DNA of 64,000 bases from Novispirillum itersonii (GCF_014205675.1 NZ_JACIIX010000010.1:124001-188000); one strand, 5' to 3'. Shown: positions 37,250-46,057, counted from the stretch's first letter. The notes: generated by a model not told the origin, from the letters alone. Numbers and translations: made by a program.

Positions 37250-37382
37250 ATAAAATGCTGTCCGCGAGGGGCCATGAACCATAGCATAGCGACGGGGAAT
37301 GTCTACTGACCCAAGGGAAACCGGCGGAAATATGCGGGATACAAAGCGCTGCCGGGGAAAGACTGAACGGTATAAAATGCTG
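37250..37382. promoter_or_regulatory. Repeated 11-bp motif ATAAAATGCTG in the lrp / flavoenzyme divergent region
   Basis: ATAAAATGCTG is found exactly at 37250-37260 and 37372-37382, 122 bp apart, in the 248-bp region between the Lrp gene and the DadA-like gene. The second copy is preceded by T, giving TATAAAAT, which could serve as a -10 for the flavoenzyme. Paired sites at such distances fit octameric Lrp-type regulators; that is inference. Confidence 0.45.
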
Positions 37383-37456
37383 CGAAACCGGTAAATCCGG
37401 CACCCGTCTTCGGCCCGGCCCCCGTATGATGCCGGGCAACAGTGGGAGAAAGTTCC

Positions 37457-38782
37457 ATGCCCGTGCCTCTGCTGACCATCGAGTCCTCGCCTGATCTGCC
37501 GGAGTCCGCCGATGCGGTGGTGATCGGTGCCGGGATTGTCGGCGTCTTCACCGCCTATTATCTGGCCCGGCGGGGCCTGAAAGTGGCGTTGCTGGAAAAG
37601 GGGCTGGTCGGGGCGGAACAGTCCAGCCGCAACTGGGGGTGGTGCCGCCAGCAGAACCGGGATGCCCGCGAACTGCCGATTTCCACCAAAAGTCTCGACC
37701 TGTGGGAACAGTTTGCCGCTGACAGCGGCGAAGATCCCGGCTTTTCCCGCTGCGGACTGCTGTATCTGAGCAATGATGAGCAGGAAATCGCCGGGTGGGC
37801 CAAATGGTGTGACTTTGCCAAAACCGTCAATGTCACCAGCCATGTGTTGACGGCGGCACAGGCGCAGGAGCGCGGACGCGCCACTGGCAAGAGCTGGAAG
37901 GGCGGGGTGTTCTCACCCTCTGACGGGATTGCTGACCCGGCGCGGGCGGCCCCGGTGGTGGCGCGGGCGTTGCGGGCGCTGGGCGGCACGGTGCATCAGA
38001 ACTGCGCTGCCCGGGGGCTGGAAACCAGCGGCGGGCGGGTCAGTGCCGTTGTTACCGAAAAAGGCACGATCCGCACTCCGGTGGCAATCCTGTCCGGCGG
38101 GGCGTGGGCCTCGGCCTTCTGCCGCCAGCTTGGTATCGTCTTTCCGCAGGCGTCGGTCCGGTCGTCGATTCTGGCGTTGTCGCCGGGGGCGCAGGGACTC
38201 CCCGATGCCCTGCACACCAAGGATGTTTCCGTCACCCGCCGTGGCGACGGCGGATACACGCTGGCGATCAGCGGGCGCGGGCGGCTGGACCCGACCCTGC
38301 AAAGCCTGCGCTTTGGCCGGGAATTCGTGCCGATGTTCCTGAAGCGCTGGCGCAGCCTGTCGATGGGCGGGCTGGAAGGGATCCGCTCCGGGCACGAAGG
38401 GCTGTCGCGCTGGCGGCTGGATGCGCCGACCCCGATGGAGCGGATGCGGATCCTTGATCCGGCAGTCGATCAGGCGACGGTGGCGGAAACCCACCGCCGG
38501 GCGGTGGCGCTGCTGCCGGAACTGGCGAAAACCACCATCTCCGCCCGCTGGGGCGGCTATATCGACAGCACCCCGGACGGGGTCCCCGCCATGGGCGAGG
38601 TCCGCAGTCTGCCGGGGTTCATTCTGGCCGCCGGATTCAGCGGCCATGGCTTTGGCATCGGGCCGGGGGCCGGGCATCTGATTGCCGATATCATCACCGG
38701 GGCTGACCCGATTGTTGATCCCCGCCCCTATGACCCTGACCGTTTCCGCGCCTCCGTCTGGGGCAAGGTCGCGGATTTCTGA
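37457..38782 (+). CDS. FAD-dependent oxidoreductase, D-amino-acid dehydrogenase/glycine-oxidase-like
   Basis: 441 residues from ATG 37457 (GGAG eight bases before). The FAD fold is seen in DAVVIGAGIVGVFTAYYLARRG, EKGLVGAEQSSRNWGWCR and, at the C-terminus, FILAAGFSGHGFGIGPGAG. The SSRNWGW segment recurs in DadA-type enzymes of Lrp-regulated loci. Probable substrate is a D-amino acid or N-substituted amino acid delivered by the adjacent importer. Confidence 0.8.
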   Translation: MPVPLLTIESSPDLPESADAVVIGAGIVGVFTAYYLARRGLKVALLEKGLVGAEQSSRNWGWCRQQNRDARELPISTKSLDLWEQFAADSGEDPGFSRCGLLYLSNDEQEIAGWAKWCDFAKTVNVTSHVLTAAQAQERGRATGKSWKGGVFSPSDGIADPARAAPVVARALRALGGTVHQNCAARGLETSGGRVSAVVTEKGTIRTPVAILSGGAWASAFCRQLGIVFPQASVRSSILALSPGAQGLPDALHTKDVSVTRRGDGGYTLAISGRGRLDPTLQSLRFGREFVPMFLKRWRSLSMGGLEGIRSGHEGLSRWRLDAPTPMERMRILDPAVDQATVAETHRRAVALLPELAKTTISARWGGYIDSTPDGVPAMGEVRSLPGFILAAGFSGHGFGIGPGAGHLIADIITGADPIVDPRPYDPDRFRASVWGKVADF

Positions 38783-38830
38783 CCGTCCTCTGTCTGCCGG
38801 GACGGTGCCCTTGTGGCGTGACACCTTGAG

Positions 38831-38873
38831 CGGGACAGTCGGGGGGAGGGTCCCCCGCTGTCCCGTCTTTTTC
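38831..38873. terminator. Rho-independent terminator after the flavoenzyme
   Basis: CGGGACAG (38831-38838) pairs with CTGTCCCG (38858-38865), with CGGGGG/CCCCCG extending the stem past a one-base bulge, followed by TCTTTTTCT. It sits just before the convergent ABC exporter stop at 38873. Confidence 0.85.
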
Positions 38874-39972
38874 TATGGGGCGGTGGTACTCTGCTCCCGG
38901 TCGAGGTGCCCCCGGTCGAGATGAATATGGGCGTCGGCGAAGCCGGGCGGCAGCGGCCGGTGGGAGATCAACACCACCGTCACCCGCCCGCGCAGGGCGC
39001 GCAGGGTCTCCAGCACATGGGTTTCAGCGCCGGAGTCCAGCGCACTGGTCGGTTCATCCAGCACCAGCATGGCCGGGGCGCGGATCAGCGCCCGGGCGAG
39101 AGCCAGCCGCTGGCGCTCGCCGCCAGACAGGGCCGTGCCGCGTTCGCCGACCGGGGTTTCCAGCCCCTGCGGCAGCGCCCGGACAAAGGCTTCCGCCCCG
39201 GCATCGCGCAGGGCCTGCCACAGGGTGGTTTCGTCAGCCTGCGGGGCCGCCAGCAGCAGATTGGCGCGGATCGTATCGTGGAACAGCACCGGATCCTGCG
39301 GCACCATCGCCACCCGCTGCCGCCACGCCCGCCGCATCGGCCCCAGAAGCTGCGTGCCCCCGACGGCAATGCTGCCGCCGGTCGGTTCCGTCAGGCCCAG
39401 CAGCAGGTCGGCCAGCGTCGATTTTCCCGCTCCGGACGGGCCGGTCAGCACGGTCAGGCCGCGATGGGGCAGGGTGGTGGTGATGCCCTGCAACACCGGG
39501 GGGCGGTTGAGATCGTGATGGGCGGTGAGGTCGGTGATGGTGATCGCGCCGTCCGGGGCCGGGGCGGTGATGGTGGCAAGGGGTTCCGCTGCCCGGGTTG
39601 CCTGTGTCAGCAGGGCCCGCACCCGGCCATGGGCGGGCAGGGCATGCACCACATGCCGCCAGCCATCGGCGGTGCGCCCGGCCAGCATCAGCATCCGCAC
39701 CAGCGCCACCAGAATCGCCAGCGTTTCCGGCAGGCTCTGGCCGTTCCAGCGGACAAGGAGCAGCACGATCAGCGCGGCGGTGACCGCCGCCACCGTCTGC
39801 CGGGCAACCGCGGCCCCGGCATTCAGGCGTTGCAGGGCTTCTTCCTGCCGGTTCAGGTCGGCCATCCGGGCGTCGATGCTCTGTTCCCGGGCCTCGGCGA
39901 GGTCAAAGATCTTGATCAGCCGGAACGAGGACAGGTCTTCCCCGATGGCGGTCTGGAGGGCGCGGCGGCCTA
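38873..39972 (-). pseudogene. ABC exporter, 3' part (linker and ATPase domain), cut off by the insertion sequence
   Basis: Encodes the end of a transmembrane segment and a full nucleotide-binding domain: Walker A TGPSGAGKSTL, Q-loop PQDPVLFHDT, signature LSGGERQRLALARAL, Walker B MLVLDEPTSALD, H-loop LISHR. The gene is a one-chain exporter (membrane domain plus ATPase, as in MsbA/HlyB/CydCD relatives). Removing the IS and one copy of the TA target joins this part in frame to the upstream part, giving 583 residues with no other defect. As it stands the ATPase half has no native start and is probably not made. Confidence 0.85.
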
Positions 39973-40823
39973 GGTCCGATCGACATTCAGGCTTCCCCAT
40001 CGGAGGTTTCTGTGATTCATAAGGTTCCGCCTTCCTGATGCGGAGCGATCGATGGGGATCAAACGATACGAGTTGAATGAAGCTCAATGGAGCCGGATTT
40101 CGTCTCTTTTGCCAGGAAAGGCAGGCGATCCCGGACGTACGGGGACAGATAACCGGCTGTTCGTGAATGGCTGTTTGTGGGTTCTGCGCTCCGGATCACA
40201 TTGGTGCGACCTGCCTGAACGGTATGGCAAATGGAAGACGGTCCATCGCCGCTTTAGCCGCTGGTGCCATGCGGGGATATGGGAGCGGGTATTCGAGGTA
40301 CTGACCGCCGATCGCGACAACCAATATCTGATGCTCGACAGCACCATCGTTCGCGCCCATCAGCAGGCAGCGAACGGAAAAGGGGGGCCAAGGATCAGGC
40401 GCTGGGGCGTTCCCGAGGTGGATTGACCACCAAGATTCACATGCTGGCTGACGCGCTCGGGCGCCCTTTGTGCTTGGTCGTCACCGCTGGGCAAGTTGGC
40501 GACGTAACCCAGGCCAAAGCCCTGTTGCATGGGCAATCCGGCTCTGCCGTCCTCGCCGATAAAGCCTATGACAGCAATGCCTTACGAGAAACGATCGCTG
40601 CCATGAAAGCCGAGGCGGTGATCCCCTCAAACCGTACCCGCAAAATTATCATTCCCCACGATGCGGAGGCTTACAGACACCGCAACCGCATCGAACGCTG
40701 CTTCAATCGGCTCAAGCACTTCCGCCGGTTTGCCACCCGCTACGACCGCAGGGCCATCCATTTCAAGGGCTTCACCTATCTCGCAGCCGCAATGATCTGG
40801 ATGGCATGAATGTCGATTCGTCC
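39973..40823 (+). mobile_element. IS5-family (IS427-group-like) insertion sequence, 851 bp
   Basis: Bounded by 16-bp imperfect terminal inverted repeats: left GGTCCGATCGACATTC and right (read inward) GGACGAATCGACATTC, 13 of 16 identical, with similarity continuing four more bases. It is flanked by a 2-bp TA duplication (39971-39972 and 40824-40825). Length, ends, target and the two-frame transposase fit the IS427 group. The transposase ORFs are intact, so the element may still be mobile. Confidence 0.92.
40052..40809 (+). CDS. IS5-family transposase in two frames joined by -1 frameshifting
   Basis: ORF A (40052-40426) starts MGIKRYELNEAQWSRISSLL and contains the helix region and the first catalytic Asp (LMLDSTIVRAHQQA). 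ORF B (frame -1, to 40809) carries the second Asp (VLADKAYDSNALR) and the DDE Glu in YRHRNRIERCFNRLK. The slip site is A4G6 at 40378-40387 (GGA AAA GGG GGG), where a one-base backward slip changes ORF A's GKGGPRIRR to ERKRGAKDQAL, the common IS427-group continuation. The fused product is about 250 residues. Confidence 0.88.
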
Positions 40824-40825
40824 TA

Positions 40826-41477
40826 ACCCCACCACCTGACCGTGGCGGTACAGCAGGCGGTTGAGGTACAGCCCGACGGGCGCCATCAGCAGCCCCAGCC
40901 CCACCGTCAGGGCGGTCGCCACCGGGGCCAGCGAGACCGCCACCCCCAGTGCCACCGCCAGCCGCACCGACAGCCCGGCCTGTTGCAGCAGGAAGGTGAC
41001 GGCGGTCTCGCACTGCCCGACATCGCTGACCACGGTGTGGGTCAGGGCCCCCGGGCGGTGCCGGATAAACCGGGTCCACTCCATGTGGAGGACGGCCTGA
41101 TACAGGCGGCAGCGCAGGTGGCGGATAAAGGTCATCCGCAGCCGCACCGACACCATCTGCCGCCACGCCAGCAGCCCGGAGGACAGCAGCACCAGCCCGA
41201 CATACACCAGCAGGATCTGGGGCAGGGACTGGGGCACGAACTGGGTCAGGCCGGGCAGCAGACTCCGCAGGGCGGAAGGCGCATTGCCGCCGCCCAGCAT
41301 CCCGAGCAGCGGGATCAGCATCAGGATCCCCACGCCTTCGGCCAGCCCGGCGACGGTGGCCAGCAGCAGGGTCAGCTCCAGCCTGCCGCGTGCCGCCGCC
41401 CGCAGGTCGGCGATCAGCCGCCAGAACCGGCGGAAGAGCAGGGGTTTGGCCCGCCTGCGGGGGAAGGGAAGGGGCAT
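40826..41477 (-). pseudogene. ABC exporter, 5' part (transmembrane domain), interrupted by the insertion sequence
   Basis: The first ~217 codons: a basic N-terminus (PFPRRRAKPLLFRRFW), helix LELTLLLATVAGLAEGVGIL, further helices around ILLVYVGLVLLSSGLLAW and LAVALGVAVSLAPVATALTV, then YRHGQVVGLG where the reading frame enters the IS and stops. The frame is restored on excision (GLG joined to RRALQTAIGED). The start codon lies inside a perfect 12-bp hairpin (41472-41518). The transported substrate is unknown. It follows the semialdehyde dehydrogenase gene by 69 bp on the same strand. Confidence 0.82.
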
Positions 41478-41518
41478 AACGGGAGATCCGGACGGAGAAA
41501 CGACCCCCCGTTATGCCC
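41472..41518 (-). promoter_or_regulatory. Perfect 12-bp inverted repeat enclosing the exporter start codon
   Basis: GGGCATAACGGG (41472-41483 on the plus strand) and CCCGTTATGCCC (41507-41518) are exact inverse copies. In the leftward transcript they would form a 12-bp stem with a 23-base loop, and the ATG at 41477 lies in the 3' arm. No T-run follows, so it is not a standard terminator. It could hide the start codon or end the upstream operon with help from Rho. Confidence 0.5.
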
Positions 41519-41546
41519 GACCCGGCCGGGCAGGGAAAGTCTGCCG

Positions 41547-43124
41547 TCAGGGGCTGCCGGGGGGCGACAGGAATGCCGGGCAGTCCTGATAGCTGACCGG
41601 ACGCAGGAACCGCTGCACCGCCAGTCCGCCGACCGAGGTGGTGGCGCTGGCGGTGCTGGCGGGATAGGGGCCGCCGTGGACCATGGCCGGGCTGACCTCC
41701 ACCCCGGTCGGCATGCCGTTGAACAGCACCCGCCCGGCTTTTTCGGAACAGACCGGCAGTAGGGTGGCGGCCGCAGTGCGGTCGGTTTCGGCGCTGTCCT
41801 CAAGGTGCAGGGTGATGGTCAGTTGCCCGTCCAGATCCTCCAGCACCGCCGTGAGGTCCGCCAGATCCCGGCAGGCGACGATGATCGCCGCCGGGCCGAA
41901 GGTTTCGGCATGCAGGCGGGACTGATGCCGCCAGGTGTCAGAGGACACCCGGAACACTGCCGGAGCCGCCTCCGCCGGGGTCATCGCCGCAGCGGGCAGC
42001 AGGCAGGACACGCCGGGCACGGCGGCAAGGGCGGTCAGGGAGTCCTGATAGGCGCGGGCAATCCAGCCGGTCAGCATCGGGGCGGCCGGAACCGGGCGGA
42101 GGGCGGTGACCGCCTGTTCGGTGAACCGGGACAGATCCGGGCCATCGACCGCCAGAATGATCCCCGGATTGGTACAGAACTGCCCGACCCCCTGCGTCAG
42201 CGAGGCGGCCCACTGGGTTGCAAGGCTGTCGCCACGGGCGGCGAGGGCCCCGGGCAGCAGGATTACCGGATTGCACGATCCCAGTTCGCCATAGAACGGA
42301 ATCGGCTGCGGGCGGGTCATCGCCAGATCGAACAGGGACCGGCCACCGCGCAGGGATCCGGTGAAGCCGACCGCCTGCACCGCCGGATGGCGGACCAGCG
42401 CCTGCCCGCCGGAAAAGCCCCGGCCCTGAAGCAGGGAGAACACTCCGGCGGGCAGCCCGCAGGTGCGCACGGCGGCCATCACCGCCTCTGCGGCAAGGGC
42501 CGATGTGCCGGGGTGGGCGGCATGGGCCTTGACGATCACCGGGCATCCGGCAGCCAGCGCCGAGGCGGTATCCCCGCCCGCCACCGAGAATGCCAGCGGG
42601 AAATTGCTGGCCCCGAACACCGCCACCGGGCCGAGCGGACGGTAGGTGATCCGCAGGTCCGGCTGGGGCAGCGGGGTCCGGGCCGGGTTGCCGGGGGTGT
42701 GGATCAGCGGAAAATCGGTGCCGTCGCGCAGGCGGGTGGCAAAGAACCGCAATTGCCCGGTGGTCCGGCCCCGTTCCCCCTCCAGCCGCGCCACCGGCAG
42801 GGCGGTTTCGGCATGGGCAAGGGCGGTCAGGGCCGGGCCGCGGGCTTCCAGTTCAGCGGCGATGGCCTCAAGGAACAGGGCCCGCTGCTCCCGCGATGTG
42901 GCGGCAAACCGCCGGGCCGCCTCGGCGGCGGCGCGGGCGGCGCGGTCCACGTCCTGTTCGGTGGCCTCGGCGAAAACGGTTGGTAACAGGTGTTGCTGTG
43001 CCGGGGCCATGGCGCGGAAGGTGGCGTCACGCTCGGACACGGGGGTCCATTTGCCGCCGATGCTGTGGCCGCCGTCAACCGGCAGGGTTTCGGGGTCGGG
43101 CAGGAGGGGGGCCTGTACGGTCAT
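41547..43124 (-). CDS. 2-oxoglutarate-semialdehyde (2,5-dioxovalerate) dehydrogenase
   Basis: Oxidises 2,5-dioxovalerate to 2-oxoglutarate, the last step of oxidative uronate/aldarate breakdown. The 525 residues belong to the long, type III-like KGSADH group: VFGASNFPLAFSVAGGDTASAL, GELGSCNPVILLPGA (Glu) and the catalytic Cys in GVGQFCTNPGIIL. It begins 12 bp after udh on the same strand, so it is coupled in the TRAP-udh operon. Similar enzymes also serve arabinose and hydroxyproline; context favours uronate. Confidence 0.88.
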   Translation of the reverse strand: MTVQAPLLPDPETLPVDGGHSIGGKWTPVSERDATFRAMAPAQQHLLPTVFAEATEQDVDRAARAAAEAARRFAATSREQRALFLEAIAAELEARGPALTALAHAETALPVARLEGERGRTTGQLRFFATRLRDGTDFPLIHTPGNPARTPLPQPDLRITYRPLGPVAVFGASNFPLAFSVAGGDTASALAAGCPVIVKAHAAHPGTSALAAEAVMAAVRTCGLPAGVFSLLQGRGFSGGQALVRHPAVQAVGFTGSLRGGRSLFDLAMTRPQPIPFYGELGSCNPVILLPGALAARGDSLATQWAASLTQGVGQFCTNPGIILAVDGPDLSRFTEQAVTALRPVPAAPMLTGWIARAYQDSLTALAAVPGVSCLLPAAAMTPAEAAPAVFRVSSDTWRHQSRLHAETFGPAAIIVACRDLADLTAVLEDLDGQLTITLHLEDSAETDRTAAATLLPVCSEKAGRVLFNGMPTGVEVSPAMVHGGPYPASTASATTSVGGLAVQRFLRPVSYQDCPAFLSPPGSP

Positions 43125-43136
43125 CTCCGCGTCTCC

Positions 43137-43937
43137 TCAGCGCCGCCGGTCCGGCATTCCGGCGGGCACAAAGGCCCCGCCCTGATACCGCACCGCCGGA
43201 TCCTCGGGGTCGGTTTCCGGTGTGCTGAGATGCGGCAGGTGCCGGAAGCGGTCGGCATTGTCCTGCGGTACCCAGCCGAGATAGCCGGTCTTACGGTTAT
43301 CCCACCAGCTTTCACGGTTGGCGGAGGCCCCATAAATGATCGGGCAGCCGAGGCGGTCGACGGTGAACACCCGCTCCACCAGTGCCGCCATGTCCTCGAC
43401 GCTCAGCCAGGTGGCCAGCATGCGGCGGTTGCGGGGTTCGGGGAAGCAGGAGCCGATGCGGACAATGGCGGTCTCGATGCCGAACTTGTCGTAATAGTAG
43501 CGGGCCAGCAGCTCCCCATAGCCCTTCGACACGCCGTACAGGCTGTCCGGACGGGGCGGAGAGTCGGCATCCAGCAGGGTTTCCCGCTCGTGGAAGCCGA
43601 TGACATGGTTGGAACTGGCAAACAGCACCCGCTTTACCCCGAAGCGGCGGGCGGCATCATAGAGGTGGTAGGTGCCACGGATATTGGCATCAAGGATGAC
43701 CTCGAAGCTGTTTTCCAGCGACATACCGCCAAGGTGAATGATGCCGTCGCAGCCTTCCACCGCGCGGTCAACGGCGGCAGCATCGGCGAGATCGGCGGGC
43801 ATGATTTCTTCCCCGGCCTCTGCCGGGCCGGGGTCCTTCAGGTCGGACAGGCGGACGATGGGGGCGACGGAGCGCAGGTGCGGGCGCAGCATGGATCCGA
43901 CGATCCCTCCGGCACCGGTCATCAGCAGGCGTTGCAT
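43137..43937 (-). CDS. udh: NAD-dependent uronate dehydrogenase
   Basis: Oxidises D-galacturonate/D-glucuronate to the aldarolactone. An extended-SDR protein of 266 residues, the length of Agrobacterium Udh. Seen: MTGAGGIVGSMLRPHL (NAD loop), SDLKDPG, the active Ser in LFASSNHVIG, the catalytic YGVSKGYGE Tyr-Lys, and SWWDNRKTGYLGW near the end. Neighbouring TRAP genes and KGSADH make the call firm. Confidence 0.92.
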   Translation of the reverse strand: MQRLLMTGAGGIVGSMLRPHLRSVAPIVRLSDLKDPGPAEAGEEIMPADLADAAAVDRAVEGCDGIIHLGGMSLENSFEVILDANIRGTYHLYDAARRFGVKRVLFASSNHVIGFHERETLLDADSPPRPDSLYGVSKGYGELLARYYYDKFGIETAIVRIGSCFPEPRNRRMLATWLSVEDMAALVERVFTVDRLGCPIIYGASANRESWWDNRKTGYLGWVPQDNADRFRHLPHLSTPETDPEDPAVRYQGGAFVPAGMPDRRR

Positions 43938-43975
43938 CGGAAAACTCCAGCAGAATGGGCGGTCAGGGAAAGAAG

Positions 43976-44008
43976 GACGGGTCCGGCATACAGCACGCCG
44001 GACCCGTC
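43976..44008 (-). terminator. Intercistronic hairpin between dctM-type gene and udh
   Basis: GACGGGTCCGGC (43976-43987) and GCCGGACCCGTC (43997-44008) form a perfect 12-bp stem with a 9-base loop directly after the dctM-type stop; in the leftward transcript CTTCTTTCCC follows. It may partly terminate or stabilise the TRAP part of the message. Confidence 0.6.
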
Positions 44009-44015
44009 AGGCCGG

Positions 44016-45299
44016 TCATCCCCCCAGCAGGGCGGGTAGACCGAGGGAGACCATCGGGATGTAGGTGATCAGGCCCAGCGTCACCAGAATGGCGGCGTAG
44101 AACGGCCAGATGGTCTGAACCGTGCGGTGGATCGGCACACTGCCGATGGCACAGCCGACGAACAGGCAGGCCCCGACCGGCGGGGTGCACAGCCCCAGAC
44201 CAAGATTAAGCATCAGCATCACACCGAACTGGATCGGATCCATGCCGACCGCCACCGCCACCGGCAGGAAGATCGGGGTGCAGATCAGGATCAGGGCGGC
44301 CATGTCCATCACCATGCCAAGGACCAGCAGGATGATGTTGATCATCAGCAGCACGATGACCGGGTTGGCGGAGACCGCATAAACCAGCGAGGTCAGATGC
44401 TGCGGCACCTGATACAGGGCCAGCATGTAGCCGAAGGCCGAGGCGCAGGCGACCAGAATCATCACCATGGCGGTGACCCGGACGGAGGCTTTGACGGCGG
44501 CGGTGAAGGCATGCCACGTCAGCTTGCGGTACACCAGCAGGGTGACGATCAGGGCATAGATCACCCCGAAGGCCCCGGATTCAGTCACGGTGAACACCCC
44601 GGACAGGGTGCCGCCGACGATGATCACGGCGGTGAACAGGCCCGGCAGGGCGGCGAACAGGCTGCCGATAATCACCGGCAGGCCCTCAAATTTTTCCGTC
44701 GGATACTGTTTGCGCACCGCCACCCAGCGGGCGGCCACCGACAGGGCAAGGCACATCAGAATGCCCGGCACCACCCCGGCGAGGAACAGCTTGGAGACGG
44801 AAATTCCGCCCCCGGCGGCCACCACATACAGCACCATGTTATGACTGGGCGGGATCAGGATGCCGGCGATGGAGGAGGTGACGGTGACGTTGACGGCGTA
44901 ATCGTCACCATAGCCTTTCTTTTTCATCATCGGGATCATCAGCGAGCCGATGGCGGAGGTATCCGCCACGGCCGAGCCGGAGATGCCGCCGAACAGCATG
45001 CTTGAAAACACGGTCACCTGCCCCAGTCCGCCGCGGATCCAGCCGACGGTGGAGGAGGCGAGGCGGATCAGGCGCACCGCGATGCCGCCGTGCAGCATCA
45101 GTTCCCCGGCGAAGATGAAGAAGGGGATGGCCAGCAGGGCAAAGATAGAGGATCCGGCCATGATGCGCTGGAAGGCGACCAGCATCGGCAGCCCTTCATA
45201 GGCGAAGGCCGCCACCGCCGCGATCCCGATGCCGTAGGCGACCGGCACCCCGATCACCGTACACAGGGCAAACAGCCCCAGCAAAATTGTCAAACCCAT
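44016..45299 (-). CDS. TRAP transporter large permease (DctM type), uronate uptake
   Basis: 427 residues and about 12 hydrophobic helices, for example MGLTILLGLFALCTVIGVPV at the start and IVLLMINIILLVLGMVMDM. The family core GGISGSAVADTSAIGSLMIPMM and PPSHNMVLY are intact. It forms the Na+-driven channel together with the small subunit. Being fourth from the uronate dehydrogenase set, its substrate is probably galacturonate or glucuronate. Confidence 0.9.
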   Translation of the reverse strand: MGLTILLGLFALCTVIGVPVAYGIGIAAVAAFAYEGLPMLVAFQRIMAGSSIFALLAIPFFIFAGELMLHGGIAVRLIRLASSTVGWIRGGLGQVTVFSSMLFGGISGSAVADTSAIGSLMIPMMKKKGYGDDYAVNVTVTSSIAGILIPPSHNMVLYVVAAGGGISVSKLFLAGVVPGILMCLALSVAARWVAVRKQYPTEKFEGLPVIIGSLFAALPGLFTAVIIVGGTLSGVFTVTESGAFGVIYALIVTLLVYRKLTWHAFTAAVKASVRVTAMVMILVACASAFGYMLALYQVPQHLTSLVYAVSANPVIVLLMINIILLVLGMVMDMAALILICTPIFLPVAVAVGMDPIQFGVMLMLNLGLGLCTPPVGACLFVGCAIGSVPIHRTVQTIWPFYAAILVTLGLITYIPMVSLGLPALLGG

Positions 45300-45359
45300 G
45301 GTGAGGTGTCCTTGATTCGGTCGGGGGGCCTGCGCGTGGCGGCCCGGGCGGCGTGGCGG

Positions 45360-45986
45360 TTACGCCTGTGCCTGCGGCGACGGAAGCGGAGAGGTGACAG
45401 CGGCAACGGCGTCGGGCAGGTCGTCTTCGGTTTCGGCGGCGGCGGAGCGTGGCAGGCTGACGGCATCGCTGTCATGTCCGGCACTGGCGCTGACCGTGGT
45501 CTGGGCGACCCAGTCATCGACGATATTGCCAAGGGCAAACGCGGTGGTCAGAATCCCGCCGATCACCATCGGCAGCACCCGCAGACCTTCCGAAACGCCC
45601 AGCAGCGGGATTTCCGTGCCCCAGGCGAAGGTCATCAGGGTGGTGGAATGAACCGCCATCAGCAGACCGAACCCGGCCAGCAGCAGATGGACCACGGTCA
45701 GGATCACGCGGCGGGTGGGGCGGGACACATATTCGAACAGCAGGTCAACCGCCAGATGGGTGCGGTCGCGCACGCCGACGGCCGAGGCGGTGAAGGTAAT
45801 GAAAACAATCAGCAGCAGGGCCAGCTGTTCAACCCAGGTCGGGGTCTGATTAAGGGCATAGCGCCCGAACACCAGCCAGCCGAAGGTGGTGATCAGCACC
45901 ACCAGGGCCACACCTGACAGCACCATCACCAGCGTTGCCAGCAGCGACAGGACGGCATGGAGGGTTGTCTGAAACCGAGTAAGCAC
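45360..45986 (-). CDS. TRAP transporter small permease (DctQ type)
   Basis: 208 residues and four helices (SLLATLVMVLSGVALVVLITTFGWLVFGRY, QLALLLIVFITFTASAVGV, VHLLLAGFGLLMAV, LPMVIGGILTTAFAL), the normal plan of DctQ proteins. The C-terminal ~45 residues are polar. It lies between the binding protein and the large permease. Confidence 0.85.
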   Translation of the reverse strand: MLTRFQTTLHAVLSLLATLVMVLSGVALVVLITTFGWLVFGRYALNQTPTWVEQLALLLIVFITFTASAVGVRDRTHLAVDLLFEYVSRPTRRVILTVVHLLLAGFGLLMAVHSTTLMTFAWGTEIPLLGVSEGLRVLPMVIGGILTTAFALGNIVDDWVAQTTVSASAGHDSDAVSLPRSAAAETEDDLPDAVAAVTSPLPSPQAQA

Positions 45987-46016
45987 CGGGGTATCCTCCC
46001 GAGAAGGACCAGAAAG

Positions 46017-46043
46017 GGCCGGGGTGGGGGCACCACCCCGGCC
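46017..46043 (-). other. Intercistronic hairpin after the TRAP binding-protein gene
   Basis: GGCCGGGGTGG (46017-46027) pairs exactly with CCACCCCGGCC (46033-46043), an 11-bp stem with a 5-base loop, 14 bp after the dctP-type stop. No T-run. Such hairpins after transporter binding-protein genes commonly stabilise the upstream message so that the binding protein is made in excess. Confidence 0.55.
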
Positions 46044-46057
46044 GGGTCGGGGCAGGG

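Noticed and set aside
44122-45005. His/Gln-rich plus-strand frame over the TRAP genes
   Set aside because: Antisense shadow of the dctM-type gene; the histidine-rich repeats come from reading hydrophobic codons in reverse.
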